Shown here piece by piece: positions 1 to 5,897 of a stretch of 5,897 nucleotides of DNA. A program made the position numbers and the translations under genes. The stretch spans positions 1-5,897 of the forward strand of contig JANQRM010000230.1 of the NCBI GenBank assembly GCA_028284565.1. Direction: 5' to 3'. Source of the stretch: Anaerolineae bacterium (GTDB taxonomy: Bacteria; Chloroflexota; Anaerolineae; Aggregatilineales; Phototrophicaceae). The notes under the pieces were generated by a model. It worked only from the letters and a program-made list of their open reading frames with translations. It was not told the origin of the DNA and made no database searches. Position 1 is the stretch's first letter. Every line of letters starts with the position of its first letter.

Positions 1-215
1 ATTACTTCCAAAACGATACTCCCCAACAACTCGGTCTGCCCATGAATGGAATCGAGGTCAAGAAATCCGAACCCAAGGTTGCTGATACCGAAGAAGCCGA
101 AGCAGAATCGGGTTACGGCAAACGAGCTGATATGTGTCCATCCTGTGGCACAATCTCTCTCATCCGCGCCGAGGGATGCCGAAAATGTCTCACATGCGGG
201 TATAGCGAATGCTAA
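1..215 (+). CDS. nrdJ: C-terminal end of adenosylcobalamin-dependent (class II) ribonucleotide reductase, partial
   Basis: Only the last 70 codons are present (reading from base 3, stop TAA at 213-215); the start lies upstream of the window. The tail has a low-complexity acidic linker ([15 protein letters not shown]) followed by a cysteine cluster: CPSCG, then [13 protein letters not shown] at the very end, with Cys codons at 135, 144, 177, 186, 195 and 210. This C-x2-C ... C-x2-C-x2-C-x4-C pattern ending in CGYSxC is typical of the C-terminus of B12-dependent ribonucleotide reductases, which make deoxyribonucleotides from ribonucleotides in the cytoplasm using an adenosylcobalamin-derived radical. 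In this family the flexible tail is thought to carry redox-active cysteines that re-reduce the active site, and the pattern could also bind zinc. The catalytic barrel is not visible, so the assignment rests on the tail alone. A strong terminator lies nine bases after the stop, so this gene ends its transcription unit. Confidence 0.85.
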   Translation, partial: YFQNDTPQQLGLPMNGIEVKKSEPKVADTEEAEAESGYGKRADMCPSCGTISLIRAEGCRKCLTCGYSEC

Positions 216-223
216 TTTCAGCG

Positions 224-254
224 AACAGGGTAGCCAATAGGTTGCCCTGTTTTT
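224..254 (+). terminator. Rho-independent terminator of the ribonucleotide reductase gene
   Basis: A 12-base-pair stem is formed by 224-235 (AACAGGGTAGCC) and 240-251 (GGTTGCCCTGTT) around an AATA loop. Only two pairs are G-T wobbles. It runs directly into a T tract (250-254). It begins nine bases after the nrdJ stop, which is the expected place for an intrinsic terminator. Confidence 0.85.
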
Positions 255-269
255 GTAATATCTGATATG

Positions 270-275
270 TATAAT
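270..275 (+). promoter_or_regulatory. Candidate -10 box for the DUF218 gene
   Basis: A perfect TATAAT hexamer, immediately preceded by TG (268-269), sits 15 bases after the T tract of the preceding terminator and 20 bases before the TTG start of the next gene. No good -35 hexamer is found at 16-18 bases; TTGCCC at 242-247 is 22 bases away and lies inside the terminator stem. A transcript starting near 282 would have a leader of only about 14 bases to TTG 296 or 32 bases to ATG 314. Position and -10 match support it; the missing -35 is the weakness. Confidence 0.5.
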
Positions 276-295
276 GGCGCACTTCTGTTGGAATA

Positions 296-1009
296 TTGGC
301 GACATTTGCCTCTATGACATCAACTGCTGACATTGCTTTACCCCCTGAATCAGCGCAACCATCGTCCCCTTCATCTCGCCAGAGACTTAAAAAATGGCTC
401 AAACGCGGACTAATTTTCGCAATTTTGGGCTGGATTGTTTTCGCTAGTGGCTTGAGTCTAACTATTCATTATTGGGGTTACGTTGACCAATCAAAAGAAT
501 CCGACGTGATTGTTGTCCTCGGAGCTGGTCTACGTGAAGACGGACGACCCGGCTGGGCATTAACCCGACGCTCACAACACGCCGCCGACCTCTGGCATCA
601 AGGGAAAGCTCCTTTTGTGATGTGTACAGGCGCACAAGCGGATGGCTATCCCCGTAGTGAAGCCGAAGTCTGCCGTGATTTACTCTTAGATTCGGGTGTC
701 CCCGATTCTGCAATCATAGTCGAAGATCAAAGCCGAAGTACCGAAGAAAATGCGATTAACGCTTGCAAGATTATGGAGGAACGCGGTTGGGAAACCGTCA
801 TTATTGTCAGTGATAGCTTTCACGTCTATCGAGGCTATGTCCTCTTTACTCAACAGGGACTCAGAGTCACCACAAGCCCTGTCTCAGCTAGTCGTATTAA
901 TAACGGCTGGTTCTATTTCTATTCCATCGGACGCGAGATCGTCGCGCTTCACTGGCAGTTCATCAAAGACACCCTCAACTTACCCGTGACACATCTCTAT
1001 GGCATTTAA
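296..1009 (+). CDS. DUF218 (SanA/YdcF/ElyC-like) membrane-anchored protein
   Basis: The 237-residue product has a short Ser/Pro-rich cytoplasmic N-terminus, a basic stretch (RQRLKKWLKRG, 28-38), one transmembrane helix (about 38-57), and then a DUF218 domain on the outer side (about 68-220). Family landmarks are VIVVLGAGLREDGRPG near 71-86, two Arg at 91-92, TGAQ at 111-114 where the family usually has a small Gly-rich turn, SEAEV at 121-125, the signature SRSTEENA (146-153) and SDSFHVYRG (172-180). Members such as E. coli SanA and ElyC are linked to envelope integrity and peptidoglycan synthesis, and YdcF was reported to bind S-adenosylmethionine; the biochemical reaction is not settled, so none is assigned here. 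The start is uncertain: TTG 296 is the longest form (in-frame stop at 272), while ATG 314 removes six residues; neither has a strong Shine-Dalgarno. The stop at 1007-1009 abuts the stop of the convergent neighbour. Confidence 0.88.
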   Translation: MATFASMTSTADIALPPESAQPSSPSSRQRLKKWLKRGLIFAILGWIVFASGLSLTIHYWGYVDQSKESDVIVVLGAGLREDGRPGWALTRRSQHAADLWHQGKAPFVMCTGAQADGYPRSEAEVCRDLLLDSGVPDSAIIVEDQSRSTEENAINACKIMEERGWETVIIVSDSFHVYRGYVLFTQQGLRVTTSPVSASRINNGWFYFYSIGREIVALHWQFIKDTLNLPVTHLYGI

Positions 1010-1492
1010 CTAGAGGTTGAGGGCGAACATCGCTTTCCGCATCGGGGGGTAAGTCTCAATCGTCGGCAGAGTCTTATTCAACACACCCCGAATCGTCTTC
1101 ATCAGATTTGCGGCGCGGTTCAATATCGAAACAAACTCGCGCCCATACCCATGAATAATCGCTTGATTATAGAGTAGGGCAAGGTCAATCGAGATGTGGT
1201 GGGCGATATCAATCGCAGTGTTCATATAACTATCCGATTGAATCGCACGTTCAATCGCCAATGCCATCCCATGGTCGATATGCAAATGATGCGCGAGGTC
1301 GGCTTTCGAGGTTGATTGGCACAAGGCATCTAAGGACTGCATAAATTCATCCAGCAATTGATGAAGCACATCTTGACGCTTACTGGGTTCATCAAGGGAA
1401 GCAATGGTGGCAATCGCTTGGTCAATAGACAACGACTCAAGACAATCAGCGATGTGGGCATAGGTTTCTTCAGCGTGAACTTGGACAAACAT
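1010..1492 (-). CDS. Unrecognised 160-residue, probably all-helical protein with a repeated DxAHHxxID motif
   Basis: I do not recognise a family. The start ATG (1490-1492) is supported by an AAGGAG Shine-Dalgarno (complement of 1503-1508) with a 10-base spacer. The product has no signal peptide or membrane helix, so it is probably cytoplasmic. It is rich in Ala, Ile, Leu, Asp and His and looks helical throughout. Two similar blocks stand out: DLAHHLHID (65-73) and DIAHHISID (95-103), 30 residues apart with six of nine identities and different codons at most positions, as expected for an old helical repeat kept at protein level. The C-terminal part (117-160) is more basic, with RAANLMKTIRGVLNK and PPMRKAMFALNL. 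It lies 110 bases downstream of the dehydrogenase on the same strand, and no convincing promoter was found between them, so co-transcription is possible. Its stop directly touches the stop of the convergent DUF218 gene. A real gene is likely; its function is unknown. Confidence 0.7.
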   Translation of the reverse strand: MFVQVHAEETYAHIADCLESLSIDQAIATIASLDEPSKRQDVLHQLLDEFMQSLDALCQSTSKADLAHHLHIDHGMALAIERAIQSDSYMNTAIDIAHHISIDLALLYNQAIIHGYGREFVSILNRAANLMKTIRGVLNKTLPTIETYPPMRKAMFALNL

Positions 1493-1554
1493 ACAAAAGC
1501 ATCTCCTTAGTCCTTTGTCCTAGCTTACACTTGAAAAACTAGAGGAAACATTAA

Positions 1555-1574
1555 GATTGATTAAAAAATCAATT
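1555..1574. repeat. AT-rich inverted repeat between the dehydrogenase and the 160-residue protein gene
   Basis: GATTGATT (1555-1562) and AATCAATT (1567-1574) can pair over eight positions (one G-T wobble) around an AAAA loop. It lies 29 bases past the dehydrogenase stop on the minus strand. It could be a weak terminator or a binding site, but the stem is almost all A-T and no T run follows on the minus strand, so a working intrinsic terminator is doubtful. Nothing else was seen in the 110-base gap 1493-1602. Confidence 0.3.
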
Positions 1575-1602
1575 CTTTACCAATTTCATAATTATGTCGC
1601 TT

Positions 1603-2367
1603 TTATTGGGCTGTCCAACCCCCATCGACCATCAAGACCGTCCCATTCACCAAACCACCTGCAGGCGATGCCAGATAAATCACGGCTCCAGCGACATCCG
1701 TAATCGTTCCCACGTGACCAATCGGCAACTTGTCCAACACACCTGCTAAAAAGTCCGGATTATCCAGACGCTCTGCTGTACCCGGTGTATAGATAAACGT
1801 GGGTCCCACTGCATTCACCGTCACACCTTGACCACCCCATTCAATTGCCAACACTTTTGTCAGCATATTGACTCCGCCCTTTGTCGCACAATACACCGTA
1901 TGTCGGGGGATAGCCACCACACTGGCTTGTGAACTCATATTGATGATGCGTCCCCGACCCTGCGCCAACATAATCCGCCCCGCTGCCTGACAACAAAAGA
2001 ACAACCCCTTGAGATTCACATCCATCATCGAATCCCAATCGTCTTCTGTAATATCCACCGTATCGTGATTGTTCCCCAGCCCCGCATTATTCACGAGAAT
2101 ATCCAACTGCCCGAAATGCTTATGGACTTGCTTCACGCCATCTCGGATACTCCCCACATCACTCATATCCATCTGGACAGCCAGTGCTTCGCCGCCATTG
2201 GCTTCTATCTCAGCAACTAACTGATTCAGCTTATCCAGACTTCGTGCCGCAACAGCCACTTTCACGCCTGCTTGTGCCACCGCCTGCGCCAGACCGTATC
2301 CAATCCCCATACTCGCGCCTGTCACCAACGCAACCTGTCCATCCAATCGAAAATTCGGTGCGTCCAT
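1603..2367 (-). CDS. Short-chain dehydrogenase/reductase (classical SDR family)
   Basis: This is a 254-residue classical SDR, the usual length for the family, predicted to be a cytoplasmic NAD(P)-dependent oxidoreductase acting on a hydroxyl or keto group. All hallmarks are present: cofactor-binding TGASMGIG (16-23), NNAG (93-96), the catalytic tetrad N118 (in VNLKG), S146, Y159 and K163 (YCATK), NAVGPT (185-190), and a C-terminal VDGGWTAQ. Arg42 just after the second strand (AARS) would favour NADP(H), by analogy with other SDRs. The nearest look-alikes are gluconate 5-dehydrogenase and FabG-like proteins, but substrate cannot be told from sequence. The start ATG 2365-2367 was chosen because GGAGG (complement of 2377-2381) sits nine bases upstream and the protein then begins a few residues before the first strand. 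A longer reading from TTG 2433 adds 22 residues without a ribosome binding site. It is transcribed away from the alpha-2-macroglobulin gene. Confidence 0.93.
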   Translation of the reverse strand: MDAPNFRLDGQVALVTGASMGIGYGLAQAVAQAGVKVAVAARSLDKLNQLVAEIEANGGEALAVQMDMSDVGSIRDGVKQVHKHFGQLDILVNNAGLGNNHDTVDITEDDWDSMMDVNLKGLFFCCQAAGRIMLAQGRGRIINMSSQASVVAIPRHTVYCATKGGVNMLTKVLAIEWGGQGVTVNAVGPTFIYTPGTAERLDNPDFLAGVLDKLPIGHVGTITDVAGAVIYLASPAGGLVNGTVLMVDGGWTAQ

Positions 2368-2401
2368 TCGGCCTGTCCTCCGTATTGTGTAATAAATAAA
2401 A

Positions 2402-2431
2402 AGACTAGCTAACGTTGCGCGATCACACAAC
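2402..2431 (-). promoter_or_regulatory. Candidate promoter and overlapping palindromic operator for the dehydrogenase
   Basis: Positions 2414-2431 form an 18-bp imperfect palindrome (GTTGCGCGATCACACAAC) centred on GATC, symmetric at 14 of 18 positions. On the minus strand TTGTGT (complement of 2425-2430) and TAGTCT (complement of 2402-2407) are separated by exactly 17 bases, giving a possible but poor sigma70-type promoter with its -35 inside the palindrome. A start near 2395 would leave a leader of about 28 bases to the dehydrogenase ATG. The arrangement fits a dimeric repressor site, such as TetR or LacI type, but no regulator gene is in the window. The symmetry is visible; the role is inferred. 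Confidence 0.35.
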
Positions 2432-2463
2432 AACCGTCAGCCAAGCGTGGGGTTACAATTTGG

Positions 2464-2490
2464 TTGGCATCCCAAAATTTCCCTTATAAT
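2464..2490 (+). promoter_or_regulatory. Candidate promoter for the mini-ORF and alpha-2-macroglobulin gene
   Basis: A perfect TATAAT (2485-2490) is preceded by TTGGCA (2464-2469), one mismatch from the -35 consensus, but the spacer is 15 bases rather than 17. Transcription would begin near 2497, just before a strong Shine-Dalgarno at 2500-2505, and would run through the mini-ORF into the gene at 2617. Confidence 0.55.
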
Positions 2491-2510
2491 ACTCATTGTA
2501 AGGAGTCCGT

Positions 2511-2543
2511 ATGGAACTTATTCAGCCTATGTACGTCTGGTAA
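2511..2543 (+). CDS. Ten-codon mini-ORF, possible leader peptide ahead of the alpha-2-macroglobulin gene
   Basis: ATG at 2511 opens a reading frame for MELIQPMYVW, stopping at TAA 2541-2543. It is preceded by TAAGGAG (2499-2505) with a five-base spacer, one of the best ribosome binding sites in the window, and by a consensus -10 box about 20 bases upstream. It ends 73 bases before the next gene. This looks like a translated leader, but the single Trp and single Tyr are too few for a classical amino-acid attenuator, and no clear antiterminator/terminator pair was found in 2544-2616. A chance ATG after a chance Shine-Dalgarno cannot be excluded. I do not recognise the peptide. Confidence 0.35.
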   Translation: MELIQPMYVW

Positions 2544-2576
2544 GTATTGCCATCAATGTGGTCAACTATAACCAAC

Positions 2577-2593
2577 AACGAATAACGAATAAC
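2577..2593. repeat. Short tandem repeat AACGAAT x2 plus AAC
   Basis: Two exact copies of AACGAAT (2577-2583, 2584-2590) are followed by a partial third (AAC), in a G-poor unstructured leader just before the Shine-Dalgarno of the next gene. An unstructured stretch here may keep the ribosome binding site open; the repeat may also have no role. Confidence 0.4.
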
Positions 2594-2616
2594 TAAACAA
2601 CCAAAGGGGAAATTAT

Positions 2617-5600
2617 ATGAGACGTTTATCATTTCTATTGTTAATTATCGGGGCATTGCTCTCGGTCATTATTCCACAACTGACCGCGCAGGATGTCCGA
2701 AATCCCGAACTCCAAGTAATCGATAGCGACCCTGTATCTGGGCAAGAACTGGGCTTAAGCGACCCCATCACCTTGTATTTTGATCGTCAAATTGATTGCG
2801 ATTCCCTTATTGAGTCCTTTAGTATTTCACCACCAATCGACGGTAGTTTGACCTGTGACGATGGCGCAATCACATTCACACCAAGCAACTCTTATGAACG
2901 TGCCACCACATACGCGGTGCGCCTAGACAATACCGCGCAAGGGGCAGATGGCTCAGCCTTAGTTGAACCCTACGAAGTCAGCTTCGATAGTCAGGGCTTT
3001 TTGCGAGTCTCCGAAGTCTTCCCCTTATCCGATGGCTCACGTGAAGGCTGGGTTGCGCCCGATACCACCATCACCATTATCTTTAACCGTCCCGTCGTGC
3101 CATTGGTGACATCCGACGACTTTGATGAACTCCCACACCCTCTGACCATCACACCCGAAATCGATGGCGTTGGCGAATGGCTCAATACCTCGATTTATGT
3201 CTTCACTCCAACCGAAAACTTCGCTGGTGGTACAACCTACACGGCAACTGTCACGGGTGAATTAGAAGCTGTCGATGGCTCCATTTTGCCTGAACCCTTT
3301 ACATGGTCATTCTCCACAGCTCCGCCTCAAGTCATTTCCGTAGATCCCTCGCCCAATGATAGCGATGTAGTGCTAGACAGGATGATTCAACTCCGTTTTG
3401 ACCAGCCCATGGATCGTCCCAGTGTCGAATCTGCCTTCTTTATGATTAGAGATCATTTGGCAAGCGAATCTGAGACCAACGACTTTACGGTGTCAGGAAC
3501 ATTTGAATGGGCAGACGATGATGCGGGATTTAGCTTCACGCCCGATGAAAATATGGAATTGGATTCCTTATATATCTTCGGCTTCAATGCACCCGCCTAT
3601 GCCAAAGATAGCACCGCCGATTTGGTTGGCGCACGCACATGGAACTTTACCACGGTGCCTTTCCCCTCAATTACAGGTACAGACCCCTCCGATGGTTCGG
3701 TAGGCATTAGCCCCGGCAGTGGCTTTTCCATTTTCTTTGCTTCGCCTATGGTGATTGATACCCTCGAAGACCGAATTATCATTTCACCCGAACCCGAAAC
3801 TGAACCCAATTTCTTCTATAGTGATTGGAGTTTCCGCTATTCAGTCTCATTCCGTAGTTTGCCGAGTACAACCTATACCATTACGGTTTTGCCTGGTATG
3901 GAAGATGTCTATGGCAATACCATTGATGAGGGCATTACCTTCACCTATACAACGGATAGCTATGCGCCCAGTTTGCGCTTGAATGTGCCGGGACCGATTG
4001 GCTTTTACAGTGCCTACCGCGCACCGACTCAACTCTTCCTTGCCCATCGCAATGTCAGCCGTGTCGATTTGGAACTCTATAGCGTGCCAGTCGAGACTTT
4101 TGTGCTCCAATTGACAAGCGAGAGCTATTGGGATGCCGTACAAACATTCAACGAAAACTCTGCCGACCTCATGCGCTCTTGGACAATCGCCTCCAATGTG
4201 CCAGAAAATGCCCTGCGCTATGAACTCCTCAATCTGGGTGAAGCCAACAATAGCGAAGTCGTCTGTGCTGGCTCACTACCGTCTCGCTTAGCCGTGGGAG
4301 ATAGAGGCATTGTCATCACCGAACCCGATCCCTTGCGCGCCCGTTCCGAACCAGCCGTCGGTGAGATTGTCGATTTACTCTACAAAGACTACGCGCTTGA
4401 AGTCATAGGCGGACCTGTGTGCAATGATGGCATCATCTGGTGGGAAGTTGAACTCCGTGATGAAGTCACCGCATGGGTTGCCGAATCGGTTGATGATGAA
4501 TACTTGATTGACTTGCTGGATGCAGGCGAACAAACCGATGTCCAGTTAACTACGGATACAGGCGATGGACGACTCATCCCCGGCATCTACTTCCTAGAAG
4601 CCACAGCACCAGAAACCAACGCGCGGGATTATGACCCTCTACGCCACTTTATGACGGTCTCCACCGCAGTCTTGAATGTCAAATCCACAATTGATGAAGT
4701 CGTTGTTTGGACAACCGATGCCAATACAGGCGAACCTGTCGTCGGCGAACAAATCGACATCTACAATGACAACGCGATACTCGTTGGAAGTGGTTTCACC
4801 GATGCGAGTGGCATTGCCCGTATCGACACACCACCCATTGACGATTTATATGTGGATCGTGTTGCGGTTCTCAATAGCGAGGATCACTTCGGCTTTGGCT
4901 ATAGCGATTGGTCAGGTGGACTCGAATCCTACAACTTGGGGGTGAGTTCATCTTACTACCCGCAACAATATCGTATCTACATCTACACAGACCGTCCCAT
5001 CTACCGCCCAGACCAACCTGTTTACTTCCGCGGGATTGTCCGTAGCAAAGACGATGTGACTTACACACCGCCCAACTTCGAGACGGTCCCTGTGACCATT
5101 ACGGACGATAGAGGTGAAGTCATTTATGAAGAGAATTTGCCCTTAACCGACTTCGGAACATTCAGCGATAGTTTCACACTTGACCCTGATGCGTCGCTCG
5201 GCTCCTATCGTATTTCGATTGAATTACCATCACGTCACGAATATCAACGGGAACGCGGTTCAGTCAGCTTCTCAGTTGGCGAATTCCGCTTGCCCGAATT
5301 CCAAGTTGAGGCTGTACCTGTTGAAGGTGAAGTCGTACAGGGTGAGATGGTCGAGGTTGAGGTCGATAGCACCTACTTCTTTGGTGGTTCTGTCTCCAAT
5401 GCCGATATTCGCTACACGGTTGTTGCGAATTCCTACTTCTTCCGTTATCAAGGCGATGGCTACTATGACTTCTACGATGACTTCTCTCGGAGTGGGGGCA
5501 GTGCTGGATTCATCACCGATGGCGAAGCCACCACCGACGAAACTGGCAAATTTGTCATCCAGATTCCAGCCGAACTAAAGAACACCACCCAAAGCCAAAC

Positions 5601-5897
5601 CTTTACCATTGAAGCGGGTGTCACCGATGAAAGCGACCAAGCGGTTTTCGGACGTGCTGAAGTCGTCGTGCATCAAGGGCTGGTCTATCTCGGCGCACGG
5701 GCAGAAAACTATGTCAGCACCGCCGGAGAAGAATCCAAAATTCGTATCATTTCCGTCGATTGGGATAGCAATCCCGTCCCCAATCAAGTCGTTGATGTCG
5801 AAATCATTGAACGCCGTTGGATGAACGTCCAAGAACAAGATGAATCCGGACGCACCACATGGACATGGGAAGTGGAAGAAATAGAAGTTGAAGAGGG
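2617..5897 (+). CDS. Secreted alpha-2-macroglobulin-like protein with Ig-like repeats and an SH3-like domain, 3'-truncated by the window
   Basis: The frame is open for 1093 codons to the window edge. ATG 2617 is chosen for AAAGGGG (2603-2609) seven bases upstream and the signal peptide that follows: MRR, a hydrophobic core at 4-19, and likely cleavage after A24 (LTA/QD). No lipobox Cys is present, unlike E. coli YfhM, so the protein is predicted to be released or wall-held. Next come four Ig-like Big_5/SbsA-type domains (about 32-126, 129-235, 236-347, 349-447), each ending in a Thr/Tyr-rich strand; the fourth has the typical DVYGNTI. A macroglobulin domain (about 449-685) contains an SH3-like domain at about 550-630 (LPSRL, LRARSEP, GPVCNDG, WW at 608-609). 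A further macroglobulin domain follows (about 689-785, TGEPVVG), then MG2 with TDRPIYRP (791-798), an MG3 start (FRLPEF, 890-895), and later macroglobulin/bait-region sequence from about 1015. Bacterial relatives are thought to trap proteases through a bait region and often a CxEQ thioester; that part is outside the window, so activity cannot be judged. Full length is probably well above 1500 residues. Confidence 0.9.
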   Translation, partial: MRRLSFLLLIIGALLSVIIPQLTAQDVRNPELQVIDSDPVSGQELGLSDPITLYFDRQIDCDSLIESFSISPPIDGSLTCDDGAITFTPSNSYERATTYAVRLDNTAQGADGSALVEPYEVSFDSQGFLRVSEVFPLSDGSREGWVAPDTTITIIFNRPVVPLVTSDDFDELPHPLTITPEIDGVGEWLNTSIYVFTPTENFAGGTTYTATVTGELEAVDGSILPEPFTWSFSTAPPQVISVDPSPNDSDVVLDRMIQLRFDQPMDRPSVESAFFMIRDHLASESETNDFTVSGTFEWADDDAGFSFTPDENMELDSLYIFGFNAPAYAKDSTADLVGARTWNFTTVPFPSITGTDPSDGSVGISPGSGFSIFFASPMVIDTLEDRIIISPEPETEPNFFYSDWSFRYSVSFRSLPSTTYTITVLPGMEDVYGNTIDEGITFTYTTDSYAPSLRLNVPGPIGFYSAYRAPTQLFLAHRNVSRVDLELYSVPVETFVLQLTSESYWDAVQTFNENSADLMRSWTIASNVPENALRYELLNLGEANNSEVVCAGSLPSRLAVGDRGIVITEPDPLRARSEPAVGEIVDLLYKDYALEVIGGPVCNDGIIWWEVELRDEVTAWVAESVDDEYLIDLLDAGEQTDVQLTTDTGDGRLIPGIYFLEATAPETNARDYDPLRHFMTVSTAVLNVKSTIDEVVVWTTDANTGEPVVGEQIDIYNDNAILVGSGFTDASGIARIDTPPIDDLYVDRVAVLNSEDHFGFGYSDWSGGLESYNLGVSSSYYPQQYRIYIYTDRPIYRPDQPVYFRGIVRSKDDVTYTPPNFETVPVTITDDRGEVIYEENLPLTDFGTFSDSFTLDPDASLGSYRISIELPSRHEYQRERGSVSFSVGEFRLPEFQVEAVPVEGEVVQGEMVEVEVDSTYFFGGSVSNADIRYTVVANSYFFRYQGDGYYDFYDDFSRSGGSAGFITDGEATTDETGKFVIQIPAELKNTTQSQTFTIEAGVTDESDQAVFGRAEVVVHQGLVYLGARAENYVSTAGEESKIRIISVDWDSNPVPNQVVDVEIIERRWMNVQEQDESGRTTWTWEVEEIEVEE

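Noticed and set aside
46..240. 64-codon plus-strand frame over the nrdJ tail
   Set aside because: It runs in another frame through the cysteine-rich nrdJ end and across its terminator. Its product has no recognisable features.
972..1023. Inverted repeat at the convergent junction as a bidirectional terminator
   Set aside because: The arms are only eight bases, the loop is 36 bases, and there is no T tract on either strand.
2368..2433. 22-residue N-terminal extension of the dehydrogenase from TTG 2433
   Set aside because: No Shine-Dalgarno precedes the TTG. The extension covers the candidate promoter and palindrome, and the inner ATG has GGAGG at nine bases and gives the usual SDR length.
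2544..2616. Riboswitch or attenuator hairpin in the leader of the large gene
   Set aside because: Only 4-5 base complementary segments (for example TGGT/ACCA) were found, and no T tract.
3597..4143. Antisense frames at 3597-3809 and 3847-4143 within the large gene
   Set aside because: These are shadows of a long frame with clear domain structure. They have no ribosome binding site or family match.
5425..5520. Tyr/Phe/Asp-rich stretch with a Ser/Gly run in the large protein (about residues 937-968)
   Set aside because: It first looked like a foreign insert, but aromatic segments ahead of a 'TDETGKF'-type strand are common in macroglobulin domains, so it is read as part of that fold.
5180..5838. 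Frames at 5180-5578 (+) and 5575-5838 (-)
   Set aside because: Both overlap the macroglobulin segment, which keeps family motifs in its own frame. Their products are low-complexity and unrecognisable.

Overview
The window looks like an ordinary chromosomal stretch from a free-living bacterium, most likely a member of the Chloroflexota (Anaerolineae-like). The assignment is an inference from three things. The last gene is a very large secreted alpha-2-macroglobulin-like protein with bacterial Ig-like repeats and an SH3-like domain of a type I associate with Chloroflexota proteins. The first gene is a B12-dependent ribonucleotide reductase. Base composition is close to balanced by eye. No mobile element, CRISPR array, tRNA or rRNA was seen.

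Layout. Positions 1-215 hold the last 70 codons of an adenosylcobalamin-dependent ribonucleotide reductase, closed by a strong intrinsic terminator (224-254). A consensus -10 box follows 15 bases later and probably drives a membrane-anchored DUF218 (SanA/YdcF-like) protein (296-1009, +). That gene meets a 160-residue unrecognised protein (1010-1492, -) stop codon to stop codon with no bases between. Next on the minus strand is a short-chain dehydrogenase/reductase (1603-2367, -); its true start is an ATG with a clear Shine-Dalgarno rather than the longer TTG form. A 249-base divergent intergenic region (2368-2616) carries an imperfect 18-bp palindrome that may be an operator for the dehydrogenase, a consensus TATAAT for the plus strand, and a 10-codon mini-ORF with a strong ribosome binding site. 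The plus-strand gene beginning at 2617 stays open to the window end (1093 codons seen).

That large protein has, in order, a Sec signal peptide, four Ig-like (Big_5/SbsA-like) domains, a macroglobulin domain apparently interrupted by an SH3-like domain, a further macroglobulin domain, the canonical MG2 segment (TDRPIYRP), and MG3-like and later macroglobulin/bait-region sequence. The thioester region, if present, lies beyond the window. Bacterial alpha-2-macroglobulins are thought to trap foreign proteases at the cell surface. The usual partner gene pbpC is not in the visible part.

The genes do not form one obvious pathway: DNA precursor synthesis, an envelope-associated protein, an oxidoreductase and a surface protein sit side by side in separate transcription units. 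The most interesting items are the SH3-in-macroglobulin architecture, the mini-ORF ahead of it, the candidate operator, and the internally repeated DxAHHxxID motif of the 160-residue protein.
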